Both the position numbers and the translations under genes were made by a program. A DNA stretch of 64,000 bases, taken from NCBI RefSeq assembly GCF_016888005.1, contig NZ_JAFDVE010000011.1, positions 62,001-126,000 on the forward strand, read 5' to 3'. Positions 50,447-58,340 of the stretch are shown in pieces. Within the stretch, counting starts at the first letter, position 1; every line of letters begins with the position of its first letter. A model generated the notes under the pieces. It was not told the DNA's origin. It made no database searches and saw only the letters and a program-made list of their open reading frames with translations. The stretch is from Phycicoccus sp. CSK15P-2. GTDB taxonomy: Bacteria > Actinomycetota > Actinomycetes > Actinomycetales > Dermatophilaceae.

Positions 50447-52396
50447 ATGTCGGAACGTGTACAGATGCCCGCACTCGGCGAGTCCGTCACCGAGGGGACC
50501 GTGACGCGGTGGCTGAAGAGTGTGGGCGACGAGGTGGCGGTCGACGAGCCGCTCCTCGAGGTCTCCACCGACAAGGTCGACACCGAGATCCCCTCGCCGG
50601 TGGCGGGCACGCTGCAGGAGATCCTCGTCGAGGAGGACGACACCGTGCCGGTGGGCGCCGATCTCGCGGTCATCGGTGACGGTGCCGAGTCCGGCGGCGG
50701 TGACTCCGGCTCGGCGGAGACCGGGGCGGAGGAGTCCGGATCCGAGGAGGCCGACTCGGACGCGGACGACTCCGGGGACGACGGCTCGGACGGGCCGGCG
50801 GACGAGGTCGAGGACCCGGCCGACACCGACGACGTCGCCGACGCGGGTGACGAGGGCGGGCAGGAGCCGGCCGAGCCCCAGGGCGGCGGTGGCTCCGGCG
50901 ACAGCGGTGGCTCCGGCGACAGCGGTGGCTCCGGTGGCGGCGAGGGTACGACCGTGCAGATGCCGGCGCTCGGTGAGTCCGTGAGCGAGGGCACGATCAC
51001 GCGGTGGCTCAAGTCCGAGGGCGACGAGGTCGCCGTCGACGAGCCGCTCCTCGAGGTCTCCACCGACAAGGTCGACACCGAGATCCCCTCGCCCGCGGCA
51101 GGCACGCTGACAAGCATCCTCGTCCAGGAGGACGAGACCGTCCCGGTCGGCGCGGACCTCGCGGTCGTCGGCGGGAGTGGGGGCGGCGGTCCGGCCGACG
51201 ACGGGCAGCAGAGCGAGCCCGAGCCGGAGCCGGCCGAGGAGCCCTCCGCCGAGGACACCACCGAGGACTCCGGTGACGACGCGTCCGAGGACGAGGCGGA
51301 GGACTCGGCGGAGGGTGCCGAGGACGAGGACGGCGACGACGACACGTCCGACGAGGAGCCGACCGAGCGGGAGCCGAAGAGCGAGGCCCCGGCGTCGTCA
51401 GGCTCCACCGCGCCCCCGCGCCACGAGGACTCCGGCTCCGGCGGCGACGCCTCGGCCTACGTCACGCCGCTCGTGCGCAAGCTCGCCGCGGACCACGACA
51501 TCGACCTCTCGAGCATCGAGGGCAGCGGCATCGGCGGACGCATCCGCAAGCAGGACGTCCTGGCCGCCGCCGAGGCCCGCAAGGCCCCGGAGCCGCAGCA
51601 GGAGAAGGCCCCGGCCGCCGCCCCTGCGTCGGGCGGGTCCACCTCACCGGCCGCGAGCAAGCCCTCCGTCGACACGAGCCGCCGCGGCTCCACGCAGCCG
51701 ATGTCCCGGCTGCGCAAGACGATCGCGCGCCGGATGGTCGAGTCGCTCCAGGTCTCGGCCCAGCTGACGACGGTCGTCGAGGTCGACGTCACGCGCATCT
51801 CGCGGCTGCGGGACCGCTCGAAGAACGAGTTCGCCAGGCGCGAGGGCACCAAGCTCAGCTTCCTGCCGTTCTTCGCGCTCGCCGCGGTCGAGGCCCTCAA
51901 GGCCCACCCGATGGTCAACGCGAGCATCGAGAACGAGGCGGTCACGTACCACGCCGTCGAGAACGTCGGGTTCGCCGTCGACACCGAGAAGGGTCTCATC
52001 GTCCCGGTCGTCAAGAACGCGGGTGACCTCAACCTCGCCGGGCTGGCCCGGGGCATCGCCGATGTCGCGGAGCGGACCCGCAGCAACAAGATCACCCCGG
52101 ACGACCTGGCGGGTGGCACGTTCACGATCACGAACACCGGGTCGCGCGGTGCGTTGTTCGACACCCCGATCATCAACCAGCCGCAGGTCGGCATCCTCGG
52201 CACGGGTGCGGTCGTCAAGCGCCCGGTCGTCGTCACCGACGAGGACGGCGGCGAGACGATCGCGGTGCGCTCGATGGTCTACCTCGCCCTGTCGTACGAC
52301 CACCGGATCGTCGACGGCGCCGACGCGGCGCGCTTCCTGACGACGATGAAGCAGCGCCTCGAGGAGGGGGCGTTCGAGGCCGACCTCGGTCTCTGA
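50447..52396 (+). CDS. sucB: 2-oxo acid dehydrogenase E2, dihydrolipoyllysine succinyl/acyltransferase with two lipoyl domains
   Basis: The 649-residue E2 has two lipoyl domains (lipoyl Lys 43 and Lys 208, both in [12 protein letters not shown]). A peripheral-subunit-binding domain is around residues 340-380 ([34 protein letters not shown]), and the catalytic CoA-dependent acyltransferase core ends in [16 protein letters not shown] (His 619, Asp 623). The linkers are unusual, being Gly/Ser-rich and strongly acidic rather than Ala/Pro-rich. The ATG at 50447 follows AAGGAG by about 11 bases. From memory, the orthologous M. tuberculosis protein (DlaT) serves both pyruvate and peroxide-defence complexes, so the substrate may be pyruvate or 2-oxoglutarate. 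Confidence 0.94.
   Translation: MSERVQMPALGESVTEGTVTRWLKSVGDEVAVDEPLLEVSTDKVDTEIPSPVAGTLQEILVEEDDTVPVGADLAVIGDGAESGGGDSGSAETGAEESGSEEADSDADDSGDDGSDGPADEVEDPADTDDVADAGDEGGQEPAEPQGGGGSGDSGGSGDSGGSGGGEGTTVQMPALGESVSEGTITRWLKSEGDEVAVDEPLLEVSTDKVDTEIPSPAAGTLTSILVQEDETVPVGADLAVVGGSGGGGPADDGQQSEPEPEPAEEPSAEDTTEDSGDDASEDEAEDSAEGAEDEDGDDDTSDEEPTEREPKSEAPASSGSTAPPRHEDSGSGGDASAYVTPLVRKLAADHDIDLSSIEGSGIGGRIRKQDVLAAAEARKAPEPQQEKAPAAAPASGGSTSPAASKPSVDTSRRGSTQPMSRLRKTIARRMVESLQVSAQLTTVVEVDVTRISRLRDRSKNEFARREGTKLSFLPFFALAAVEALKAHPMVNASIENEAVTYHAVENVGFAVDTEKGLIVPVVKNAGDLNLAGLARGIADVAERTRSNKITPDDLAGGTFTITNTGSRGALFDTPIINQPQVGILGTGAVVKRPVVVTDEDGGETIAVRSMVYLALSYDHRIVDGADAARFLTTMKQRLEEGAFEADLGL
50540..50598 (+). 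repeat. 59-bp exact direct repeat, first lipoyl domain
   Basis: The bases encoding [19 protein letters not shown] and the following Pro are identical, base for base, to 51035-51093 in the second lipoyl domain of the same gene, including every third codon position. Confidence 0.9.
51035..51093 (+). repeat. 59-bp exact direct repeat, second lipoyl domain
   Basis: This is the second copy of the segment at 50540-50598. The copies are 495 bases apart and in the same reading frame, so recombination between them would delete exactly one lipoyl domain and one linker. Confidence 0.9.
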
Positions 52397-52408
52397 CGTC
52401 CGGCTCCC

Positions 52409-53299
52409 ATGGCCCGGGTCGCCGTCACCGGTTCGTCCGGACTGATCGGTTCCGCGCTCGTCGCCGCGCTCCGTGAGCGCGGCGACGAGGTGGTGCGGCT
52501 CGTGCGCCGTGCCCCCTCGGGAGCGGACGAGGTCCGGTGGGACCCGGCCTCCCGGTACCTCGACCCGACCGTCCTCGACGGGGTCGACGCCGTCGTCAAC
52601 CTCGCCGGGGCCGGTGTGGGCGACCGCCGGTGGACCCCGTCGTACAAGCACGAGATCCTCGCCTCGCGCACCGACAGCACGACGGCCGTGGCAGGAGCGG
52701 TCGCGGCCATGGACGGCCCGGTGCGGCTCGTGAGCGGCTCGGCCGTCGGCTACTACGGTGACCGCGGCGACGAGGAGCTCACCGAGCGCAGCGCACCCGG
52801 TGCGGGCTTCCTCGCCGACGTGACGCGCGCCTGGGAGGCCGCCACGCAGCCGGCCGTGGAGGCGGGGGCCCCTGTCGCGGTCGTCCGCACGGGCATCGTC
52901 CTGGCGCGCAAGGGCGGCGCGATGGACCGGCTGCTCACCCTCGCGCGGCTGGGGCTGGCCGGGCCGTTGGGTTCTGGCCGCCAGTTCTGGCCCTGGATCA
53001 CGCTGCCAGACACGGTGGGGGCCCTGCTGCACCTCGTCGACCATCCGGAGGTCACCGGGCCGGTGAACCTCGCGGCGCCCTCCCCCGCCCGGCAGCGCGA
53101 GGTGGTGGCGGCCCTCGGCCGTGCCCTGGACCGCCCCGCCCTGCTCCCCGCGCCGTCCCCCGCACTCCGTCTCGTACTCGGGGAGTTCGCCGGGGAGATC
53201 CTCGCGAGCCAACGCGTCGTGGGCGAGGCCCTCGCGGCCGGCGGGTTCGCGTGCACCCATACGGACATCGACTCCGCGGCCGCCTGGCTCGTCGCCTGA
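52409..53299 (+). CDS. TIGR01777-family NAD(P)-dependent epimerase-like protein
   Basis: The 296-residue extended SDR-type protein has the dinucleotide site VAVTGSSGLIGSALVAALRERG, VDAVVNLAGAGVGDRRWT, the SGSAVGYYGDRGDEELTE region (Tyr-containing) and the DUF1731-like C-terminus beginning near SPALRLVLGEFAGEILASQRV. These proteins are called cell-division inhibitor SulA-like or sugar epimerase-like, but their reaction is unknown. It begins 13 bases after sucB. M. tuberculosis Rv2216 occupies the same position (recalled), but lipB-lipA do not follow here. Confidence 0.9.
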   Translation: MARVAVTGSSGLIGSALVAALRERGDEVVRLVRRAPSGADEVRWDPASRYLDPTVLDGVDAVVNLAGAGVGDRRWTPSYKHEILASRTDSTTAVAGAVAAMDGPVRLVSGSAVGYYGDRGDEELTERSAPGAGFLADVTRAWEAATQPAVEAGAPVAVVRTGIVLARKGGAMDRLLTLARLGLAGPLGSGRQFWPWITLPDTVGALLHLVDHPEVTGPVNLAAPSPARQREVVAALGRALDRPALLPAPSPALRLVLGEFAGEILASQRVVGEALAAGGFACTHTDIDSAAAWLVA

Positions 53300-53352
53300 A
53301 CGGCCCGCGCCTCGTCGCCCCAGCGGCCGCCGGGCCACCGAGCAGCCGACGG

Positions 53353-54939
53353 TCACGCGCTCCGCAGGTCGGCCATCCGCCAGCCCCGCTCGTCACGGAC
53401 CAGCTCGACGACCACCTCCTGGGCCGCCTGGGCCTCCCGGTGCGAGACCGCCGTGCGTCCTCCGGCGACCGCGTAGCCCGTGGTCCCGAGGCGGGCGCGC
53501 ACCGTGGCGGCGGACTCGGCGGAGCGGACGACCCGGACCTCGGTGACGGTGTAGCGCAGCCCGTCGTACCGGAGCCCGGTACGTCTCAGCTCGGCCACCC
53601 CACGGGCGTCCCGCTCGAGCATCGGACCGGTCGTGAACGCCTCGCCGAGCTGCTCCGGGTCGGCCTCGGCCCAGGCCCGGGCGCGGGCGTCGGCGAGGGT
53701 GCGCAGGACGGCGTCCGGCCGGGCGTCGACGGCACGGTCGAGCCGCGGGTCGTCCCCGGGCGCAGACGCCTGCTGGGGCATGACCGTGGAAGTACCGGAG
53801 CCGGTCACCGCGGGAGCACCGGAGCTGGTCACCGGCGCCCGCACGGACACGGTCGGCTCCGCGGCGCGTGGCACCGCGAGCACGCCCACCACCGCCACGG
53901 CGGCGCCGAGCAGCGCCGCCGCGCCGACGAGCAGCGGCGACCGCCGGGTGCCGGCACCGTGCCGCGCCCTGCGGCGCGACCGCGGGCGCAGCCCGCGGAC
54001 CAGACCGCCCGCCCGCTCGACCGTCGCCGCCGCCCGTGCCACGGGCGAGCGCCCGGACGAGGACGCGTCGTCCTCCGGTCCGTCCGGCGCCCCGGCCGCC
54101 GCCCGGAGCCGGTAGGTGACGCTGCTGACGTCGTCCGTCCCGTCGACGAGATGCAGCGGCGCGGCCTGCGCCGCCTCGAAGAGCGCCCACGCGAGGTCGT
54201 CCGCGGACGGCCGCTCCCGTGCCCGTGGCGCGACGGCGGACTCCACAACGGCGAGGAGGGGCGCCGCCCCCTCCCCCGCGCGGTTCACCTCGGCCAACGT
54301 GGGGCGCAGGCCGGGCGCCCCCGGTACCTCACCCGCCAGGCACATCCAGCCGAGCGCCCCGAGGGCGTAGACGTCGGCGGCCGGTGAGGGGTCCGCCCCG
54401 AGGAGGACCTCGGGGGCGAGGTGGCCCTCGGTGCCCCAGACGGGGGTGTCCGCCTCGCCGACGACCCGGCCGAGGCCGAGGTCGGCGAGCACGGGGCGGC
54501 CGTCGAGGTCGAGGAGGACGTTGCCCGGCGAGACGTCCCCGTGCACGACACCGGCCGCGTGCAGCCGGCCGAGCGCCGACGCGACGGGCGCGAGGACCGT
54601 GACGACCTCGCCCGGCGACAGGTGGCCGCGCGCGCGGACCAGTGCCGCGAGGCTGCCACCGTCGAGCAGCGGCATGACGAGGGCGGTGCGGCCGTCGGGG
54701 AGCGGCACGCAGGCCTCGACGGCGAGGACGTGCTCGCTCGCGACCCGGGCCGACACGGCGGCCTCGCGCACCGCGGCGTCGGTGAGCTCGGGGTCCGCTC
54801 CGGTGACCTTGACCGCGACCCGGCGCCCGTCGGCCTCGCGGACGGCCGCCCAGACCTCGCTCGTCGCACCCCGGCCGAGCACCGCACCCAGCTCGAACCC
54901 CGGTACGTCCGGCACCACCACGTCGGTCACGACATCCAT
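53353..54939 (-). CDS. Membrane Ser/Thr protein kinase with HGD catalytic loop and extracellular domain
   Basis: The 528-residue protein has an N-terminal Hanks-type kinase fold: glycine loop VLGRGATSEVWAAV, ATP Lys 44 in RVAVKVTG, and catalytic loop VVHGDVSPGNVLLD (HGD in place of HRD, Ser in place of the usual Lys at position 137, Asn 140 kept). The metal loop is LADLGLGRV (DLG for DFG), and an APE-like motif HLAPEVL follows. After about residue 280 there is a charged, disordered linker, a membrane helix (LLVGAAALLGAAVAVVGVLAV) and an extracytoplasmic domain of about 150 residues with a TIM44/NTF2-like look. The ATG at 54939 has a weak -10 box (CAGGCT). The Lys-to-Ser change makes kinase activity uncertain. 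Confidence 0.82.
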   Translation of the reverse strand: MDVVTDVVVPDVPGFELGAVLGRGATSEVWAAVREADGRRVAVKVTGADPELTDAAVREAAVSARVASEHVLAVEACVPLPDGRTALVMPLLDGGSLAALVRARGHLSPGEVVTVLAPVASALGRLHAAGVVHGDVSPGNVLLDLDGRPVLADLGLGRVVGEADTPVWGTEGHLAPEVLLGADPSPAADVYALGALGWMCLAGEVPGAPGLRPTLAEVNRAGEGAAPLLAVVESAVAPRARERPSADDLAWALFEAAQAAPLHLVDGTDDVSSVTYRLRAAAGAPDGPEDDASSSGRSPVARAAATVERAGGLVRGLRPRSRRRARHGAGTRRSPLLVGAAALLGAAVAVVGVLAVPRAAEPTVSVRAPVTSSGAPAVTGSGTSTVMPQQASAPGDDPRLDRAVDARPDAVLRTLADARARAWAEADPEQLGEAFTTGPMLERDARGVAELRRTGLRYDGLRYTVTEVRVVRSAESAATVRARLGTTGYAVAGGRTAVSHREAQAAQEVVVELVRDERGWRMADLRSA

Positions 54940-55031
54940 GGAGCCAGCCTGCCGTGCTCCGCCGGACGGGCCGTGGAGTTGTCCACAGGCCCGTGGGAGC
55001 CCCGCCGCGTCCGGCTTCGTACAGTGAGCGG

Positions 55032-55769
55032 ATGCCCGCTGACCAGCCCACGATCCTCGCCACGTCCGGTGGCTACCGCCGGGGAGAGCGCGCCCCGCTC
55101 GAGCTCGACGCCCTGGTCCACCACGCGGTCGACCTGTCCGGCGTCCACGGCCGGCGCCCCCGGGTCACCGTCGTCGGCACCGCGTCGGGCGACCAGCGAG
55201 CGTTCTTGTACGACCACCTGCAGGCGGGCCGCCTCGCCGGGTTCGACCTCACGGTCCTCGAGCTCTTCCCCCTACCGAACGTCGAGGACGTCCCGGGGCA
55301 CCTCCTCGACCAGGACGTCGTCTGGGTCGGAGGTGGCTCCGTCGCCAACCTCCTCGCCGTGTGGGCCGTCCACGACCTCGGGCCCGCGCTGCGGGCCGCG
55401 TGGCAGAGCGGCGTGGTGCTGTCCGGCGTCTCCGCGGGGTCGATCTGCTGGTACGTCGGCGGCACGACCGACTCGTTCGGCCCCGAGCTCCGGGCGGTGA
55501 CGAACGGCCTGGCGCTGCTGCCCTACGGCAACGGCGTCCACTACGACTCCGAGGCACGGCGCCGCCCCCTCGTCCACCGGCTCGTCGCTGATGGCACCCT
55601 GCCCGAGACGCACTGCACGGACGACGGCGTCGGGCTCGTCTACCACGGCACCGAGCTCGTCGAGGCGGTCGCGGAGCGGGACGCCCCCGCGGCCGCCTAC
55701 CGGGTCGTCCGGGACGGCGACGCCGCCGTCGAGGAGCGCCTCGGGACGCGGCGTCTGACGCGGTCCTGA
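55032..55769 (+). CDS. Peptidase S51 (cyanophycinase/dipeptidase E-like) family protein
   Basis: The 245-residue protein of the class I glutamine amidotransferase-like superfamily has the S51 nucleophile elbow LSGVSAGSICWY (Ser in place of Cys) and the preceding VVWVGGGSVANLLAVW. LLPYGNGVHYDSEARRR holds the substrate-binding segment with the catalytic His candidate. S51 members cleave aspartyl dipeptides or cyanophycin. The ATG at 55032 is 6 bases after TACAGT (55020-55025), so it is leaderless. It stands alone and divergent from the kinase gene. Confidence 0.87.
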   Translation: MPADQPTILATSGGYRRGERAPLELDALVHHAVDLSGVHGRRPRVTVVGTASGDQRAFLYDHLQAGRLAGFDLTVLELFPLPNVEDVPGHLLDQDVVWVGGGSVANLLAVWAVHDLGPALRAAWQSGVVLSGVSAGSICWYVGGTTDSFGPELRAVTNGLALLPYGNGVHYDSEARRRPLVHRLVADGTLPETHCTDDGVGLVYHGTELVEAVAERDAPAAAYRVVRDGDAAVEERLGTRRLTRS

Positions 55770-55823
55770 GCCGCCCGGGGTCCCGCTCAGGTCTCGAATC
55801 GGTAACAGCCCCTGGGACGACCA

Positions 55824-55852
55824 TTGACGCGCTCACGACGACCCACCACTCT
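55824..55852 (+). promoter_or_regulatory. Probable promoter of the beta-glucoside operon
   Basis: TTGACG (55824-55829) and CACTCT (55847-55852) stand 17 bases apart; the -10 matches only A2 and T6 of the consensus. The expected transcription start falls in the first LacI operator, allowing direct repression. Confidence 0.5.
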
Positions 55853-55853
55853 G

Positions 55854-55881
55854 TGAGAGCGCTCTCGTGAGAGCGCTCTCA
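55854..55881 (+). promoter_or_regulatory. Two tandem LacI-type operators (GAGAGCGCTCTC)
   Basis: Two perfect 12-bp palindromes GAGAGCGCTCTC lie at 55855-55866 and 55869-55880. The second extends to the 14-bp TGAGAGCGCTCTCA. Centres are 14 bases apart. The central CG and GAGCGCTC half-sites are the classic LacI/CebR form; from memory, the Streptomyces CebR site is TGGGAGCGCTCCCA. They lie upstream of the binding-protein ATG, and the operon encodes its own LacI regulator. Confidence 0.88.
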
Positions 55882-55906
55882 ACCCGGTGGGACCGAAGGA
55901 GTTCTC

Positions 55907-57217
55907 ATGACCGCTCGACCGACCCCGACGCGCTCGCGACGCCCCCGTCACTGGCACGCCACCATCGCCACGGCCGCCGTGGCCGCTCTCGCCCTCACCG
56001 GGTGCGGCGGCGACTCCGACGGCGCAGACGACGCCGCCGGGGACGACGGCCCGGTCACCCTGACCCTCGCGACGTTCAACCAGTTCGGCTACGACGACCT
56101 CATCCCCGAGTTCGAGGCCTCCCACCCGAACATCACGGTCGAGCACAAGAAGGCGGCCACGTCGAACGAGGCCCGCGACAACTTCTTCACCCGGCTCGCC
56201 GCCGGCAGCGGGATGGCCGACGTCGAGGCCGTCGAGGTCGACTGGCTGCCCGAGATGCTCCAGTACTCCGACAAGCTGAGCGACCTCACCTCCGACGACG
56301 TCGCCGGTCGCTGGCTCGACTGGAAGACCGCCGCCGCCACCGACGGCGAGGGCCGGCTCATCGGTTACGGCACGGACATCGGCCCCGAGGCCATCTGCTA
56401 CCGCGCGGACCTCTTCGAGAAGGCCGGGCTGCCGAGCGAGCGCGAGGAGGTCGCGGCGTTCTTCGGCGACACCTGGGAGAGCTACTTCGAGGCCGGCCGG
56501 AAGTTCAAGGCCACGTCCGACGTCCCCTTCTTCGACTCCATCGGCGCCACCTACCAGGGCATGGTCAACCAGGTCCCGGCCGCGTACGAGAACCCGGACG
56601 ACGACACCGTCACCGCCACGGACAACCCCGAGGTCAAGGCGATCTACGACCAGCTCGTGAAGGCCGGCATCGAGGACGGCCTCTCCGCCAAGCTCCAGCA
56701 GTGGGGCGACGACTGGACCGCGTCCTTCCAGAAGGACGGCTTCGCGACGATGCTCTGCCCGGGCTGGATGCTCGGCGTCATCGAGGGCAACGCCGAGGGC
56801 GTCGAGGGCTGGGACGTCGCCAACACCTTCCCGGGCGGCGGCGGCAACTGGGGCGGCTCCTACCTCGTCGTGCCGGACCAGAGCGAGCACCCCGAGCAGG
56901 CGCGCGAGCTCGCCGCCTGGCTGACCGCCCCCGAGCAGCAGATCAAGGCGTTCAAGGCCGTCGGCACCTTCCCGAGCCAGACCGAGGCGCTCGACAGCCC
57001 CGACCTGCAGTCGGTGAACGTCGAGTTCTTCAACGGCGCACCGACCGGCCAGATCCTCGCCGAGCGCGCCAAGGCCGTCACCGTGTCCCCGTACAAGGGC
57101 GCGCACTACTTCGCGGTCAACGACGCGATGCAGCAGGCGCTCACCCGCATCGAGCAGGGCGAGGACCCGACGACCTCGTGGGACAAGTGGGTCGCCGAAG
57201 TGAAGTCGATGGGCTGA
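55907..57217 (+). CDS. ABC transporter sugar-binding lipoprotein (CebE/BglE-like)
   Basis: The 436-residue extracellular solute-binding protein (family 1) has a basic N-terminus, a signal (VAALALTGCGG with lipid Cys), an acidic linker, and then the binding domain. Blocks: LTLATFNQFGYDDLIPEFEASHPNI, GSGMADVEAVEVDW, RADLFEKAGLPSEREEV, GFATMLCPGWMLGVIEG and GGSYLVVPDQSEHPEQA. It likely binds beta-glucosides or cellobiose in view of the GH1 gene downstream. The ATG at 55907 follows GAAGGAG by 6 bases. It is the first gene of a five-gene operon under the tandem LacI sites. Confidence 0.92.
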   Translation: MTARPTPTRSRRPRHWHATIATAAVAALALTGCGGDSDGADDAAGDDGPVTLTLATFNQFGYDDLIPEFEASHPNITVEHKKAATSNEARDNFFTRLAAGSGMADVEAVEVDWLPEMLQYSDKLSDLTSDDVAGRWLDWKTAAATDGEGRLIGYGTDIGPEAICYRADLFEKAGLPSEREEVAAFFGDTWESYFEAGRKFKATSDVPFFDSIGATYQGMVNQVPAAYENPDDDTVTATDNPEVKAIYDQLVKAGIEDGLSAKLQQWGDDWTASFQKDGFATMLCPGWMLGVIEGNAEGVEGWDVANTFPGGGGNWGGSYLVVPDQSEHPEQARELAAWLTAPEQQIKAFKAVGTFPSQTEALDSPDLQSVNVEFFNGAPTGQILAERAKAVTVSPYKGAHYFAVNDAMQQALTRIEQGEDPTTSWDKWVAEVKSMG

Positions 57218-57266
57218 CCCTGCCCCTCCATCCGAGCCGCACCGGCCCCGCCGGTGCCCCGAGACC

Positions 57267-57306
57267 CGGGTGGCCCGGTGAGCGCGCAGGCTCGCCGGGC
57301 CACCCG
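57267..57306 (+). other. Intercistronic stem-loop between binding protein and first permease
   Basis: The stem pairs 57267-57278 (CGGGTGGCCCGG) with 57295-57306 and extends by a wobble and 4 more pairs towards a 6-base loop, giving up to 17 pairs. It lies between the binding-protein stop and the permease ATG at 57327. A partial terminator or 3' stabiliser would give excess binding protein over membrane parts. Confidence 0.65.
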
Positions 57307-57326
57307 ACCCCAGGAGCGGACTCCCG

Positions 57327-58340
57327 ATGACCGTGAGACCGACGCAGCCGGCCCCGGTGGCGGCCCCGACGCCACCGGACCCGGCCCCGCCGGAGCGAGC
57401 AGACCGGCCCGGCCCGGGCGCCCCCCGCACGCGCTGGCGCCGCAGGCTCACCCGCCTCGACGAGAAGGGCGCGCCGTACGCGTACGTCTCGCCGTTCTTC
57501 CTGCTCTTCGGTGTCGTCGGGCTCTTCCCGCTCCTGTACACGGCGTGGGTCTCGCTGCACGACTGGAACCTCATCGGCGGCCAGGGCGACTTCACCGGCC
57601 TGGAGAACTACCGCGACGTCCTCGCCCAGCCGTACTTCTGGAACGCCCTGCGCAACACCGTGAGCATCTTCCTGCTCTCGAGCGTCCCCCAGGTCGTCCT
57701 GGCCCTCCTCATCGCCGCCGCGCTCGACAGCAAGCTGCGGGCCCGGACGTTCTGGCGGATGGGGGTCCTCGTCCCCTACGTCCTCGCGCCGGTCGCGGTC
57801 GCCCTCGTGTTCAGCGACCTCTTCGGGGACCGGTTCGGGCTGTTCAACCACGTCCTCGGGACGCTCGGGGTGCCCGAGATCCGCTGGCACCAGGACACCC
57901 TGCCCAGCCATCTCGCGATCGCGACGATGGTCAACTTCCGGTGGACCGGCTACAACGCGCTGATCTTCCTCGCGGCGATGCAGGCCATCCCCCGTGACTA
58001 CTACGACGCCGCGCTGGTGGACGGCGCGTCCCGGCTGCGCACGCTGTGGTCCATCACGATCCCGCAGCTGCGCCCCACCGTGATCTTCGTCGTCGTGACC
58101 TCGACGATCGGCGGCCTGCAGATCTTCGACGAGCCACGGATGTTCGACCAGTACGGGCTCGGTGGGCCGGACAAGCAGTGGCAGACGCTGACCATCTACC
58201 TCTACCAGCTCGGCTGGACGCAGAAGAACTTCGGGCGGGCGGCCGCCGTCGCCTGGATGCTTTTCCTCATCATCGTCGTCTTCGCGCTGGTCAACTTCCT
58301 GCTCACGCAACGGATCTCGTCCAAGGAGGGGAAGCGATGA
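57327..58340 (+). CDS. ABC sugar transporter permease (MalF/CebF-like)
   Basis: The 337-residue permease has a proline-rich, basic N-terminal tail of about 45 residues and six membrane helices (first VSPFFLLFGVVGLFPLLYTAW). The EAA loop for the ATPase is YYDAALVDGASRLRTLWSITIPQLRP. The ATG at 57327 follows CAGGAG. Its stop overlaps the next permease as ATGA. No ATPase gene occurs in the operon, so a shared multi-sugar ATPase (MsiK-like) encoded elsewhere is likely, as in streptomycetes. Confidence 0.94.
   Translation: MTVRPTQPAPVAAPTPPDPAPPERADRPGPGAPRTRWRRRLTRLDEKGAPYAYVSPFFLLFGVVGLFPLLYTAWVSLHDWNLIGGQGDFTGLENYRDVLAQPYFWNALRNTVSIFLLSSVPQVVLALLIAAALDSKLRARTFWRMGVLVPYVLAPVAVALVFSDLFGDRFGLFNHVLGTLGVPEIRWHQDTLPSHLAIATMVNFRWTGYNALIFLAAMQAIPRDYYDAALVDGASRLRTLWSITIPQLRPTVIFVVVTSTIGGLQIFDEPRMFDQYGLGGPDKQWQTLTIYLYQLGWTQKNFGRAAAVAWMLFLIIVVFALVNFLLTQRISSKEGKR

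Noticed and set aside
50404-51408. A Ser/Pro-rich 334-residue open frame opposite the sucB linkers, looking like a cell-wall protein
   Set aside because: The low-complexity Ser/Pro pattern is the complement of the acidic Gly/Ser linkers. There is no signal peptide and no ribosome site, and sucB accounts for the region.
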